Shown here one piece after another: positions 8,479 through 16,929 of a stretch of DNA of 35,508 nucleotides (position 1 is the stretch's first letter; the number at the start of each line of letters is the position of its first letter). The stretch comes from Actinobacteria bacterium UBA7398 (lineage in GTDB: Bacteria > Actinomycetota > Actinomycetes > Nanopelagicales > Nanopelagicaceae). The translations under genes were made by a program, and so were the position numbers. The notes under the pieces were generated by a model. That model was given only the letters and a program-made list of their open reading frames with translations. It made no database searches and was not told the origin of the DNA. Where the stretch lies: the NCBI GenBank assembly GCA_002470135.1, contig DKNC01000047.1, positions 2,627 through 38,134 on the forward strand, in the 5' to 3' direction.

Positions 8479-9258
8479 ATGACATTTAATGGTGATCGCC
8501 AAGCGCTATGCGACTTAGCGATTGAAGTCGCAAAAAAAGCTGGCGAATTACTAATGAAGCGACCGGCAGCATTCGATCTATCGGAAAAATCATCGGTCTT
8601 AGATTTTGCTACACAGATGGATATTGAAAGTGAAGCGCTAATTGTTAAATCCTTATTAGAAGCAAGACCCGACGATGGGATTGTTGGTGAAGAGGGCGCA
8701 AACCGTGAAAGCAAGAGCGGTGTCACTTGGGTTATTGATCCAATTGATGGCACCGTTAATTATTTTTATGGATTACCAGGTTGGAATATAAGTATCGGCG
8801 TAAAAGACGAGACCGGTGTAATTGCTGGCGCCGTTTTTTCACCAACCACTAATGCACTTTGGTGGGCAACGCGCGGCGGCGGCGCCTTTTATAATGGCCT
8901 CAAAATTTCTTGCAATAACCCGGTGACTTTAGATAATGCGTTAATCGCTTCCGGATTTGGTTATGACCGTTCGGCCCGAGTCTCGCAGAGTGCAGATATC
9001 GCAAAATTATTACCAATAATTCGTGACGTTAGAAGAAATGGCGCCGCCGCAGTCGATCTATGTTATGTAGCAATGGGTGCAGTGGATGCATATTTTGAAG
9101 AAGGTTTAAATGAATGGGATCTAGCGGCGGGTGGGTTGATTGCAACCGAAGCTGGGGCAGTTATCTCAAATCGGAGTGGTGGTGCTCCTGGGAAATCGAT
9201 GGTCCTCGCGGCTGGCCCAGCGCTCCATCGCGAGCTGTTGGCCGCGCTCGCGATTTAG
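8479..9258 (+). CDS. Inositol monophosphatase family protein
   Basis: A 259-residue Mg2+-dependent phosphatase of the IMPase/FBPase superfamily. The metal-binding residues are visible in GEEGA (70-74), DPIDGTVNY (87-95) and NEWDLAAGG (211-219). Family members hydrolyse inositol 1-phosphate, histidinol phosphate, fructose 1,6-bisphosphate or adenosine 3',5'-bisphosphate. The sequence does not decide among them. In an actinobacterium inositol phosphate (for phosphatidylinositol) or histidinol phosphate are the best guesses. The start is ATG 8479, five bases after a TAGATT hexamer. The gene ends 95 bp before rplS. Confidence 0.88.
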   Translation: MTFNGDRQALCDLAIEVAKKAGELLMKRPAAFDLSEKSSVLDFATQMDIESEALIVKSLLEARPDDGIVGEEGANRESKSGVTWVIDPIDGTVNYFYGLPGWNISIGVKDETGVIAGAVFSPTTNALWWATRGGGAFYNGLKISCNNPVTLDNALIASGFGYDRSARVSQSADIAKLLPIIRDVRRNGAAAVDLCYVAMGAVDAYFEEGLNEWDLAAGGLIATEAGAVISNRSGGAPGKSMVLAAGPALHRELLAALAI

Positions 9259-9268
9259 TAGTTTCGCG

Positions 9269-9311
9269 CTTGCTATGGCAAGATACGGGGTCTGTCGGGT
9301 GATAGCTCGAC
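9269..9311 (+). other. Possible structured leader upstream of rplS
   Basis: Within the 95-bp gap before rplS are two small inverted repeats. CTTGC and GCAAG are separated by TATG (9269-9282); GTCGGG and CTCGAC are separated by a six-base loop (9294-9311, one G-U pair). Neither has a following T-tract, so a terminator is unlikely. Many ribosomal protein genes have leader RNAs that bind their product, which makes an autoregulatory leader conceivable. The stems are short and could be chance. Confidence 0.25.
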
Positions 9312-9353
9312 TTGCTACACCTCAAAAAGTGTTAAATAGCGTTAGGAAAAATA

Positions 9354-9824
9354 ATGAACGTGCTCGATGCGGTCGATTCCGCTTCTCTCCGCTCTGATAT
9401 CCCAAACTTCCGTGCGGGCGATGAACTTAAAGTTCACGTACGAGTTATTGAAGGTAGCAAGAGCCGCATCCAGGTTTTCCAAGGCGTAGTCATCGGCCGA
9501 CAAGGATCAGGTGTTCGTGAAACTTTTAATATTCGCAAGATTTCATATGGCGTTGGCGTAGAGCGTATTTTCCCAGTACACGCGCCGGTTATCGAAAAAA
9601 TTGAATTAGTTCGAAAGGGCGATGTACGTCGCGCCAAACTTTACTTCTTAAGAGATCTTCGCGGAAAAGCTGCAAAGATTAAAGAGAAGCGCGGTGGCGA
9701 TGATTTAGCGGCCGCTTATTCAACAACCACAACATCAATTCTTGATGAAGTGAAGCCAGCTGTAGCAGAAGCTCCAACTGAAGCGGTTGTTGAAACTTCA
9801 GATGCGCAAACAACGGAAGCTTAA
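9354..9824 (+). CDS. rplS: 50S ribosomal protein L19
   Basis: Large-subunit protein at the 30S-50S interface. Residues 1 to about 115 match L19 throughout, including IPNFRAGDELKVHVRVIEG, VFQGVVIGRQGSG, ETFNIRKISYGVGVERIFP and the basic RRAKLYFLRDLRGKAAKI. About 40 extra residues follow, rich in Ala, Thr, Glu and Pro; such acidic low-complexity tails are common on actinobacterial L19. A good ribosome-binding site, AGGA, sits about six bases before ATG 9354. rimM and trmD, the usual upstream partners, are missing, so the gene probably has its own promoter in the 95-bp gap. Its end overlaps lepB by 23 bases. Confidence 0.97.
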   Translation: MNVLDAVDSASLRSDIPNFRAGDELKVHVRVIEGSKSRIQVFQGVVIGRQGSGVRETFNIRKISYGVGVERIFPVHAPVIEKIELVRKGDVRRAKLYFLRDLRGKAAKIKEKRGGDDLAAAYSTTTTSILDEVKPAVAEAPTEAVVETSDAQTTEA

Positions 9825-10479
9825 TTCGTTAGGAGAATTTCCACTCCTTATTGTTGTTGCGCTAGTCGTCTCAATTGTTGTTAAGACTTTTTTAATTCAA
9901 TTTTTCTATATCCCATCTGGATCAATGGAGAACACACTTCAAGTTAATGATCGGGTTGGCGTTAATAAAATCGGTAACTTCTTTGGTGAGATCAAACGTG
10001 GCGAAGTAGTAGTTTTCCGAGATTCGGCTGGCTGGTTACCCGACCCCGACCCAGCTGAAGCTGGGATAGTCGGAAAAGCAAAGTCAGCTTTAGTTTTCGT
10101 TGGAATTTTGCCCAATCCAGCCAAGCAATATTTGATTAAGCGCGTAATTGGCGTTGGTGGCGATCGCATTGTCTGCTGCGATGCGACCCATCATTTAAAA
10201 GTGAATAACATTTCAGTTAAAGAACCTTACATTTTCAAGGGTGATCGCCCAAGCGATACAGATTTTAAAGTTACCGTTCCTAAGGGTTTTATTTGGGTAA
10301 TGGGAGATCATCGCAGCGCTAGCGCAGATTCCAGATTCCACACCGATGATCCGCACAAGGGGATGGTTCCGCTCTCTGCCGTTACCGGTCGCGCAACATT
10401 TGTAGTTTGGCCCTTGAAGAATGCAAAATTGATTGCAGCCGCTAGTGATTTATCTAAAGTAACCGTAACCAAAAAATAG
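9802..10479 (+). CDS. lepB: Signal peptidase I
   Basis: Membrane-bound peptidase that removes signal peptides from exported proteins. One N-terminal transmembrane helix (about residues 13-33) precedes the catalytic serine in IPSGSMENTL (Ser41 from this start). The general-base lysine is in YLIKRVIGVGGD (Lys113), and the C-terminal box MGDHRSASADSR is present. The start is ATG 9802 (225 aa), overlapping rplS by 23 bases; an upstream in-frame TTG at 9787 is less likely. No ribosome-binding site precedes either start, so expression probably depends on coupling to rplS translation. Gene order rplS-lepB-rnhB is widely conserved in bacteria. Confidence 0.95.
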   Translation: MRKQRKLNSLGEFPLLIVVALVVSIVVKTFLIQFFYIPSGSMENTLQVNDRVGVNKIGNFFGEIKRGEVVVFRDSAGWLPDPDPAEAGIVGKAKSALVFVGILPNPAKQYLIKRVIGVGGDRIVCCDATHHLKVNNISVKEPYIFKGDRPSDTDFKVTVPKGFIWVMGDHRSASADSRFHTDDPHKGMVPLSAVTGRATFVVWPLKNAKLIAAASDLSKVTVTKK

Positions 10480-10508
10480 CCATATACCTTTAATTAAAGG
10501 ATCGCTAA

Positions 10509-11117
10509 ATGATTGAAGCGAAGCTGATTAGCACTGGCTTTAAAAATATCGCTGGAGTTGATGAAGCCGGGCGTGGTGCTTGCGCTGGCCCGCTGGTAAT
10601 CGCAGCCGTTATTTTAGATAATCCACTTTCAGAAAAATTTGTAGAAGTACGTGATTCCAAAGCGTTAACGGAAAAGCAACGCGAGCAACTTTATAGGCTG
10701 ATTATTGATAATTCTATTTCTTACGCGATTATTTCGGTAACGGTAACTGAAATAGATAGCGGTGGCGTGCATAGAGCTAATATTGAAGGAATGCGCAGGG
10801 CAGTTCTCGGACTCAAATCTAAGCCCGAATATGTTTTGACTGATGGTTATAAAATTGCAGGACTTGCAATTCCGGCACTCGCGATCTGGAAAGGTGATCA
10901 AGTTGCAGTCTCAATTAGCGCCGCTTCAATATTAGCTAAAGTCACGCGTGATCGAATAATGCGAGGACTCGATAGCGAATATCCTAATTACGGAATGTCA
11001 TCTCATAAAGGGTATATAACTAAAAAACACTCAGCTGCTCTTGCTAAATTTGGGGTTACTGAAATTCATCGCAAATCCTTTGCAAATATTGCAAACCTTA
11101 TTCACAACGGCAAATAA
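10509..11117 (+). CDS. rnhB: Ribonuclease HII
   Basis: Cleaves RNA in RNA-DNA hybrids and starts removal of single ribonucleotides misincorporated in DNA. The 202-residue protein has the motif AGVDEAGRGACAGPL with the catalytic Asp18-Glu19, further acidic residues in LTDGY (Asp112) and WKGDQ (Asp130), and SISAASILAKVTRDR. Length is typical. An AAAGGA sequence eight bases before ATG 10509 gives a clear ribosome-binding site, and the gene lies 29 bp after lepB, as in other actinobacteria. The DUF2469 gene that commonly follows rnhB in actinobacteria is missing. Confidence 0.96.
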   Translation: MIEAKLISTGFKNIAGVDEAGRGACAGPLVIAAVILDNPLSEKFVEVRDSKALTEKQREQLYRLIIDNSISYAIISVTVTEIDSGGVHRANIEGMRRAVLGLKSKPEYVLTDGYKIAGLAIPALAIWKGDQVAVSISAASILAKVTRDRIMRGLDSEYPNYGMSSHKGYITKKHSAALAKFGVTEIHRKSFANIANLIHNGK

Positions 11118-11162
11118 TTCACATTTAGAAACGACGCCCCGAATCGCTAATTAAATACTTCA

Positions 11163-11168
11163 TAGCCT
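11163..11168 (+). promoter_or_regulatory. -10 element (TAGCCT) of leaderless yraN
   Basis: TAGCCT, six bases (TACGCC), then ATG 11175. It matches the TANNNT-N6-ATG arrangement and implies that yraN-yifB-dprA-era can be transcribed separately from rplS-lepB-rnhB. Confidence 0.55.
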
Positions 11169-11174
11169 TACGCC

Positions 11175-11543
11175 ATGGCAAAAAGCAAAGAAGCGGCGTT
11201 AATTGGTGAAGTTGGCGAGACTTTAGTAGCAAATCATCTAAAGAAAAAAGGTTATGCGATCCTCGCGCGAAATTGGCGGATCAAAGATGGCGAGATTGAT
11301 TTAGTTGCGTTATCGCCAAACGGGAAAATTACTTTTGTTGAAGTAAAATCTCGTTCCTCGATGGCATTCGGTCACCCATTGGAGGCGATCAGCCCAGATA
11401 AGGCTTTTCGATTACAACGATTAGCGCTGGCGTGGCTAGTTTCCAATTCAAAATTTGGCGCAGATTTTCAGATTGATGCCGCAGCTGTAATTATCGCGCC
11501 ATCTGGCGGCATCGAAATAGATTATCGCGAAGCCGTGCTGTGA
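11175..11543 (+). CDS. yraN: YraN/UPF0102 family endonuclease-like protein
   Basis: A 122-residue protein with the UPF0102 pattern: GEVGETLVANHLKKKGYAILARNWR, then KDGEIDLVAL and FVEVKSRSS. The last two form a PD-(D/E)xK nuclease-like core (GEID...EVK). The cellular role is not settled. The family sits conservatively between rnhB and yifB/dprA, as here, suggesting a DNA-processing role. Start ATG 11175 is six bases after a TAGCCT hexamer. The stop overlaps yifB by 4 bases. Confidence 0.92.
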   Translation: MAKSKEAALIGEVGETLVANHLKKKGYAILARNWRIKDGEIDLVALSPNGKITFVEVKSRSSMAFGHPLEAISPDKAFRLQRLALAWLVSNSKFGADFQIDAAAVIIAPSGGIEIDYREAVL

Positions 11544-13063
11544 CTATTGGCGTAACCCATGGCGTTAGCTTGATGGGACTAGCTGGAACCTTGGTCCAGA
11601 TTGAAGTCGATATTTCAGATGGCTTACCGCATTACTCATTATTAGGTTTACCAGATTTAGCGCTAATGGAATCCCGCGATCGGGTCCGTTCTGCATTAGT
11701 TAATTCGCAGGAGAAATGGCCAAATAAAAAAGTTACGGTTTCGCTTTCGCCTGCTTGGTTACCAAAAAGTGGTTCGAATTTTGACCTACCAATTGCAGTT
11801 GCAATTTTGGCCGCGCAAGAAGTTATTCCTGCAAAACGGTTACATCGAGCTGTTTTTTATGGTGAGCTCGCGCTCGATGGTCGGATTCGTGAAGCTCGGG
11901 GCGTGCTGCCAGCGTTAATTTCACTTTTGCATAGTGACGTTCAAACTGTGATTGTGCCACAAGCAAATGCTGCGGAAGCAAAGTTAGTATCTGGTTTAGA
12001 AATTATTCCTATGGAAAACATTTCGGAATTGTTGAAATGGTTGCGAACTGGAATCAGAGTTGAAGCAGAAGAAGTAATTTCAATTGAAAAAGTAAATGGT
12101 TTTAAAGATTTATCAGATGTGGCCGGCCAACCCGACGCTAGATATGCTTTAGAAGTAGCAGCAACTGGCGGCCATCACATATTAATGATTGGGCCACCCG
12201 GAACTGGCAAAACGATGCTGGCGGAGCGGCTACCTTCGTTGCTGCCAGAGCTTGGCGAGAAAGCAGCGCTGGAAGTTAGTGCGATTCATTCGGTTGCTGG
12301 TGCGCTAAAAGAACGTGGTTTATTTTCTAAAGTCCCACCATTTATTTCGCCACATCACACCACAACTCGAACTGCGATGGTTGGTGGTGGATCTAGCGTT
12401 ATAAAACCAGGCGCATGTTCGTTGGCTCATAATGGCGTTTTATTTATAGATGAAGCGCCAGAATGCGTAAGCGGCGTTTTAGATGCGCTACGCCAACCTT
12501 TGGAATCAGGCGAAATTACAATCACTAGAGCGATTGGCAGCGCAACTTTTCCGGCAGATTTCATACTTGTGCTCGCTGCAAATCCATGTCCGTGTGGCCG
12601 ACTTTCTGGCAGAGGACGGGGCTGCAGCTGTTCATCATTACAAGTACGGCGCTATTTGAATCGGCTTTCGGGGCCACTGATTGATCGGGTAGACCTAAGA
12701 ATAAAAGTGGAACCGCCATCAAGAACTGCTTTTGCAAGTGGGGAAATTGGGGAAAGCAGCGCAGTTGTTAGAGAACGGGTAGCGCTGGCACGGGCGCGAG
12801 CCGCAAAACGATTCGCTACTTTAAATATTTCGCGCAATGCTGAGATTCCGGCATTTGCACTAAGAAATGAATTCAAAGCAGAGCGAGCCGGAATGTCACT
12901 TTTGCATAATGAAATGGATCGCGAAAATCTAACCGCACGAGGTTTTCATAAAACGTTACGGTTAGCTTGGAGTATTGCTGATTTAGTAGAGCATGAGTTA
13001 CCTCTCTTAGAAGATGTAAAGCGTGCGCTGGCACTACGTGATGGCATGGAACTATTTGGATGA
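11540..13063 (+). CDS. comM: YifB/ComM family Mg-chelatase-like AAA+ ATPase
   Basis: A 507-residue AAA+ protein. An N-terminal Lon-protease-like fold (about 1-170, beginning VTHGVSLMGLAGTLVQIEVDI in outline) precedes the ATPase core, with Walker A GPPGTGKT (218-225) and Walker B VLFIDEAPE (about residue 305). The C-terminal Mg-chelatase domain includes NPCPCG and a cysteine pair GCSCS, and ends DVKRALALRD. ComM is a helicase that promotes branch migration during natural transformation. It overlaps yraN by 4 bases and its stop overlaps the dprA start (ATGA), so the genes are translationally coupled. The upstream start is GTG 11540. Confidence 0.94.
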   Translation: MTIGVTHGVSLMGLAGTLVQIEVDISDGLPHYSLLGLPDLALMESRDRVRSALVNSQEKWPNKKVTVSLSPAWLPKSGSNFDLPIAVAILAAQEVIPAKRLHRAVFYGELALDGRIREARGVLPALISLLHSDVQTVIVPQANAAEAKLVSGLEIIPMENISELLKWLRTGIRVEAEEVISIEKVNGFKDLSDVAGQPDARYALEVAATGGHHILMIGPPGTGKTMLAERLPSLLPELGEKAALEVSAIHSVAGALKERGLFSKVPPFISPHHTTTRTAMVGGGSSVIKPGACSLAHNGVLFIDEAPECVSGVLDALRQPLESGEITITRAIGSATFPADFILVLAANPCPCGRLSGRGRGCSCSSLQVRRYLNRLSGPLIDRVDLRIKVEPPSRTAFASGEIGESSAVVRERVALARARAAKRFATLNISRNAEIPAFALRNEFKAERAGMSLLHNEMDRENLTARGFHKTLRLAWSIADLVEHELPLLEDVKRALALRDGMELFG

Positions 13064-13947
13064 ATACAACAGAGACACGAGTTCGACTCTTTGCCGCAAT
13101 CGAAGGTGGTTCACTTTTCTGGAGCAATGAAATTGCAACTATTGGAGCGGATTTAGTACTAGAAAAAATAATTGGCAATGGCTATCAGGCGGATAAAAAC
13201 TCAATTGGTTTCATCTCTAGAGAAATTAAGAATTCGAACTCCCAAAAATTGTTGGCTGAAATAGCAGCAGCCGGAGCCAGTTTTATTACGCCAGAATCGG
13301 CAGAATGGCCAACTTCACTAAATGATTTAATTGCGCCACCAATTGCGTTAGTCATTAAAGGATCGTTAAATAGTGGGAATAAAGTTTCGATAGTTGGCAC
13401 TCGGAATCCATCGACCTATGGCGCTCGAGTAGCAAGTGAGTTCGGTGCGAGTTTTGCGGACAATGGTTGGACCGTAATCAGCGGTGGAGCTTATGGCATC
13501 GATACCGCAGCGCATCGAGGGGCACTAGCTGGAGAAGGAATTACTTACGCGGTGCTAGCTTCCGGCGTTTGCATTAATTATCCCGCCGCTAACGACCGAC
13601 TCTTTAATGAAATTTCCGAGAGCGGGGCGCTACTTTCTGAAGTAATGCCAAATGTGCGAGCGAGGCCGGAGCGATTTCTCGCCCGCAATCGATTAATTGC
13701 TGCGTTATCGCTCGGCACAATTGTGGTCGAAGCCGCATTTCGCAGCGGTTCGCTGCGAACTGCACGAGATGCTGCGGAAATCTATCGAACTGTGATGGCG
13801 ATCCCTGGTCCAATAACTTCTCCAACAAGTGATGGTTGCCATCGATTAATTGCAGAGCGTTGCGCTGAAATTGTTACTTCCGCCAATGACGCGATTGAGT
13901 TGATGAGCCCATTAGCAGGTACGCTCTCCTCTGATGAGTTCAGATAA
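13060..13947 (+). CDS. dprA: DNA-processing protein DprA (short form)
   Basis: Loads RecA onto incoming single-stranded DNA in transformation. After about 90 N-terminal residues comes the Rossmann-like DprA core: VSIVGTRNPSTYGARVASEFG, VISGGAYGIDTAAHRGAL, LASGVCINYPAAN, RFLARNRLIAALSLGTIVVEA and SGSLRTARDAAE, ending with AIPGPITSPTSDGCHRLI. The protein is 295 aa, shorter than the 350-400 usual in actinobacteria. It ends soon after the core, so the C-terminal winged-helix domain appears to be absent. It starts inside the yifB stop and overlaps era by 14 bases. Confidence 0.93.
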   Translation: MNTTETRVRLFAAIEGGSLFWSNEIATIGADLVLEKIIGNGYQADKNSIGFISREIKNSNSQKLLAEIAAAGASFITPESAEWPTSLNDLIAPPIALVIKGSLNSGNKVSIVGTRNPSTYGARVASEFGASFADNGWTVISGGAYGIDTAAHRGALAGEGITYAVLASGVCINYPAANDRLFNEISESGALLSEVMPNVRARPERFLARNRLIAALSLGTIVVEAAFRSGSLRTARDAAEIYRTVMAIPGPITSPTSDGCHRLIAERCAEIVTSANDAIELMSPLAGTLSSDEFR

Positions 13948-14878
13948 TAATGAAATTAAACACCGAGCTGGCTTTATCGCAATTGTTGGTCGGCCAAATA
14001 CTGGAAAATCTACTTTAGTAAATGCGTTAGTGGGTTCGAAAGTAGTTATTACCTCACACCATCCAAACACCACACGCAATGCGATTCGGGCCATAGTTTC
14101 CCAACCAGACTACCAACTCGTTTTAGTTGATACGCCGGGCGTGCATAAGCCAAAAACAATGCTTGGAAGTCGCTTGAATGCAATGGCTAGCGAGAGTATG
14201 GAATCAGTCGATGTAGTCGCAATTTGCTTGCCAGCTAATGAGGAAATCGGTCATGGTGACTTATTCATCGCAAAAGATATGGCCTCCCAGCGCAGTGCAA
14301 AAAAGATTGCGATCTTGACTAAGACCGATTTAGTTAGCAATGAAGAGTTACCACCAAAATTATTAGCTATTGCCAAACTTGCAAAGGATGCAGGTTTTGT
14401 ATGGGATGAAGTTGTGCCACTTTCTGCAAAAAGAGGTAACCAAGTGGCGTTAATTATGGAACTTTTTGCAAAGTACTCTCCGGAAAGTCCTAGTTTTTAT
14501 CCGGAAGAAATGTTGAGCGATCAGACCCTCGAACATACGATCGCTGAATATATTCGCGAAGCTGCAATTGTTGATGTTTTTGAAGAGGTGCCACATTCAA
14601 TAATGGTGGTTGTGGATGAAATGACAGAACGAGATAAGCGAGTTTCTAATGAACGTCCGTTTTACGATATTCACGCGACCATTCACGTAGAGCGGGATAG
14701 TCAGAAATCTATAATTTTGGGGCATAAAGGGGAGCGATTAAAGAAAGTCGGCACAAATGCGCGCGCTGAAATTGAACGATTAGTAAAGGGACGGATATTT
14801 CTAGGACTTCACGTAAAAGTTTCCGCTAATTGGCAGAAAGATCCAAAAGCACTGGGTCGGATGGGATTTACTGAATAA
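13934..14878 (+). CDS. era: GTPase Era
   Basis: Essential GTPase that binds 16S rRNA near its 3' end and helps 30S assembly. G motifs are intact: G1 GRPNTGKST (19-27), G3 DTPGVH, G4 TKTD and G5-like SAKRG. The C-terminal KH domain follows: RPFYDIHATIHVERDSQKSI, then GHKGERLKKVGTNAR and ending WQKDPKALGRMGF. The 314 aa length is normal. The ATG at 13934 lies inside dprA (14-base overlap), an unusual site because era commonly follows ybeY in actinobacteria. Its 3' end overlaps the convergent EamA gene by 11 bp. Confidence 0.96.
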   Translation: MSSDNNEIKHRAGFIAIVGRPNTGKSTLVNALVGSKVVITSHHPNTTRNAIRAIVSQPDYQLVLVDTPGVHKPKTMLGSRLNAMASESMESVDVVAICLPANEEIGHGDLFIAKDMASQRSAKKIAILTKTDLVSNEELPPKLLAIAKLAKDAGFVWDEVVPLSAKRGNQVALIMELFAKYSPESPSFYPEEMLSDQTLEHTIAEYIREAAIVDVFEEVPHSIMVVVDEMTERDKRVSNERPFYDIHATIHVERDSQKSIILGHKGERLKKVGTNARAEIERLVKGRIFLGLHVKVSANWQKDPKALGRMGFTE

Positions 14879-15743
14879 CTGCTGACTCGTGTTTTCGACT
14901 GGCTAAATATGAACCAACTAACACAAGTGGTAATCCAATTAATATCCCCAAAGTTATTGGCTCTGAAAGCACGATTATACCTAATAAAATTGCGACCATA
15001 ACGTTCATATAAGTAACTAACGAAGCTCTCGCTGCTCCCATTTTTCGTATAACTAAGAAGAACGAAATGAAACCGCCGCCGGTACAGAAAACTCCAAGTA
15101 CTACCAAGCTCGCAATTGCTTTTGTTGACGGCATTTCTGTAGGTAAATTAAAGAGTGCAATTGGCAGATAAATCAGAGAAGTCATCGCAAACGCAACTGC
15201 ATTTATTGCAAGTAAATCTGCGTTAGGCAATTTCTTAATAATCATATTTACCGCCCATGCATAACCAATAGATGCGAGCAACACTTCACCTATTGCATAA
15301 CCATTTCCAACATTGCTAAATGTTTCTAAGCCAACTAAGAAAATAATGCCAGTAAAGCCAACGCCTAACCCAACGATTCGCTTACCTTCCCAAACTGATT
15401 TGTCGCCATAGATTGAGGCAAAGACAGTTGCCCAAATCGGGGTTGTACAAACTAAAAGGCTAGTTAACCCAGATGAAAGTTTTTCTTGTGCGTGTGTGAT
15501 AAAAAACCAAGGCCCAATTAATTCTCCAATTGCGTAAATAAAAATCAATTTCCAATGCCTAATTTCGGTAAAGAACGTTTTTTGAGCAATTGTAAGAGCG
15601 CCTAAAATCAGAGCGCCAATAGTGCTTCGAGTGACAATAACAATTGCGGGTGAAAGCTCATTTACTGCGATTGAGATAAATAAATAAGGGATGCCCCAAA
15701 GTACGCCTGCTATCAGGAATAAGAACCAATCTCGGGATTTCAC
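14868..15743 (-). CDS. EamA/DMT-family transporter
   Basis: A 291-residue membrane protein with about ten hydrophobic helices in two EamA repeats. The repeats begin with LFLIAGVLWGIPYLFISIA (residues 7-25) and around GEVLLASIGYAWAVN. Such carriers export or import amino acids, nucleobases or other metabolites; the substrate cannot be told from sequence. The start is GTG 15743, with no good Shine-Dalgarno and no TANNNT at leaderless distance, so its control is unclear. It is convergent with era (11-bp overlap) and divergent from the phosphofructokinase, with 132 bp between starts, the longest gap in the window apart from that around pnuC. Confidence 0.85.
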   Translation of the reverse strand: MKSRDWFLFLIAGVLWGIPYLFISIAVNELSPAIVIVTRSTIGALILGALTIAQKTFFTEIRHWKLIFIYAIGELIGPWFFITHAQEKLSSGLTSLLVCTTPIWATVFASIYGDKSVWEGKRIVGLGVGFTGIIFLVGLETFSNVGNGYAIGEVLLASIGYAWAVNMIIKKLPNADLLAINAVAFAMTSLIYLPIALFNLPTEMPSTKAIASLVVLGVFCTGGGFISFFLVIRKMGAARASLVTYMNVMVAILLGIIVLSEPITLGILIGLPLVLVGSYLASRKHESAVIQ

Positions 15744-15800
15744 TTTGGAGGCGCTGCCTTTCGCTGTAACGGTATTTCGCTAAAGGTAAGGGGCTAACGG

Positions 15801-15806
15801 TAGACT
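15801..15806 (+). promoter_or_regulatory. Candidate -10 element (TAGACT) for phosphofructokinase
   Basis: TAGACT in the 132-bp divergent region would give a leader of about 60-65 bases before ATG 15876. That leader contains a proper ribosome-binding site (GGAG, nine bases before ATG), so unlike many neighbours this mRNA is probably not leaderless. No convincing -35 is visible. Confidence 0.35.
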
Positions 15807-15875
15807 AGGCACGTCAACGATGACCTTATTGGTGCGATTTATCTCATAGTTATTCGAAATCGGAGCAAATAGATT

Positions 15876-16901
15876 ATGCGTTTTGGAGTTCTCACTGGTG
15901 GCGGAGATTGCCCAGGATTAAATGCAGTGATTAGAGCGCTAGTTAGAAAAGGCGTAAAAGAATATGGTTTCGAGTTTGTTGGCTTTCGGGATGGCTGGAA
16001 AGGGCCGCTTGAAGGTTTAACAATGCCGTTAGATATCGCAGCAACCCGAGGAATATTGCCAAGAGGCGGCACAATCCTAGGTTCATCTAGAACTAACCCA
16101 TTCAAAATTGATGGTGGCGTGACGAAGATCAAAGAGAATTTAGCAAAAATGGGGATTGATGCGCTGATTGCAATTGGTGGCGAAGACACATTGGGAGTGG
16201 CGACAAAACTAGACCAGCTTGGCGTAAAAGTAATTGGTGTTCCGAAAACTATTGATAATGATTTGAATAATACTGATTACACCTTTGGTTTTGACACTGC
16301 AGTAAATATTGCAGTCGAAGCAATTGATAGGTTGCACACGACGGCTGAGTCTCATCACCGCGCGCTAATCGTTGAAGTTATGGGTCGTCATGCCGGTTGG
16401 ATTGCACTACATTCCGGTCTTGCTGGCGGCGCAGCATGCATTCTGATTCCAGAAGTTCCATTTAGCATCGATAAAGTTTGTGAGTGGGTTGAATCTAGAT
16501 TCAAATCAAGTTATGCCCCAATCATTGTGGTTGCTGAAGGTGCATTGCCGCAAGATGGCGATTTGATTACAAAAGATAAAACTTTAGACGCCTTTGGTCA
16601 CGTAAAACTCTCGGGCATCGGGGATTGGCTAGCGCAAGAAATTGAAAAGCGAACTGGCAAAGAAGCGCGCACCACAATTCTTGGCCATATCCAACGCGGT
16701 GGAACGCCAACTGCATTTGACCGTGTGCTTGCAACTCGATTTGGTTTACATGCTATTACAGCAGCTTACGAAGGCGACTGGGGCAAGATGGTGGCGCTCC
16801 ATGGCACCAAAATTGCACGAGTTCCGTTGGCGTCGGCTACCGAAAAACTCAAAACCGTTGATCCAGAGTTACTAAAGGAGGCTGAGATTTTCTTCGGTTA
16901 A
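15876..16901 (+). CDS. pfkA: 6-phosphofructokinase, probably pyrophosphate-dependent
   Basis: Phosphorylates fructose 6-phosphate to fructose 1,6-bisphosphate. The 341-residue enzyme is collinear with bacterial PFK: TGGGDCPGLNAVIR near the N-terminus, GGEDT (101-105), GVPKTIDND (121-129), the MGRHAGW active-site region and GHIQRGG. Residues 104 and 124 in E. coli numbering decide the phosphoryl donor. ATP enzymes have Gly at both. Here they are Asp104 and Lys124, the pattern of PPi-dependent PFKs such as that of Amycolatopsis. Some group III actinobacterial enzymes deviate, so donor use is inferred, not shown. A ribosome-binding site GGAG precedes ATG 15876. A short inverted repeat (TTGGC/GCCAA) directly follows the stop. 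Confidence 0.94.
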   Translation: MRFGVLTGGGDCPGLNAVIRALVRKGVKEYGFEFVGFRDGWKGPLEGLTMPLDIAATRGILPRGGTILGSSRTNPFKIDGGVTKIKENLAKMGIDALIAIGGEDTLGVATKLDQLGVKVIGVPKTIDNDLNNTDYTFGFDTAVNIAVEAIDRLHTTAESHHRALIVEVMGRHAGWIALHSGLAGGAACILIPEVPFSIDKVCEWVESRFKSSYAPIIVVAEGALPQDGDLITKDKTLDAFGHVKLSGIGDWLAQEIEKRTGKEARTTILGHIQRGGTPTAFDRVLATRFGLHAITAAYEGDWGKMVALHGTKIARVPLASATEKLKTVDPELLKEAEIFFG

Positions 16902-16929
16902 TTGGCCCCGCCAACTACCAGAACTTCTC

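Noticed and set aside
9831..9836. AGGAGA as a ribosome-binding site for lepB
   Set aside because: No in-frame ATG, GTG or TTG follows at a suitable distance before the transmembrane helix; it is coding sequence for residues of LepB.
15867..15875. TAGATT directly before the pfkA ATG as a leaderless -10
   Set aside because: There is no spacing between hexamer and ATG, and a normal GGAG ribosome-binding site is present.
16902..16914. TTGGC-CCC-GCCAA inverted repeat after pfkA as a terminator
   Set aside because: The stem is five base pairs and there is no T-tract; it may be chance.
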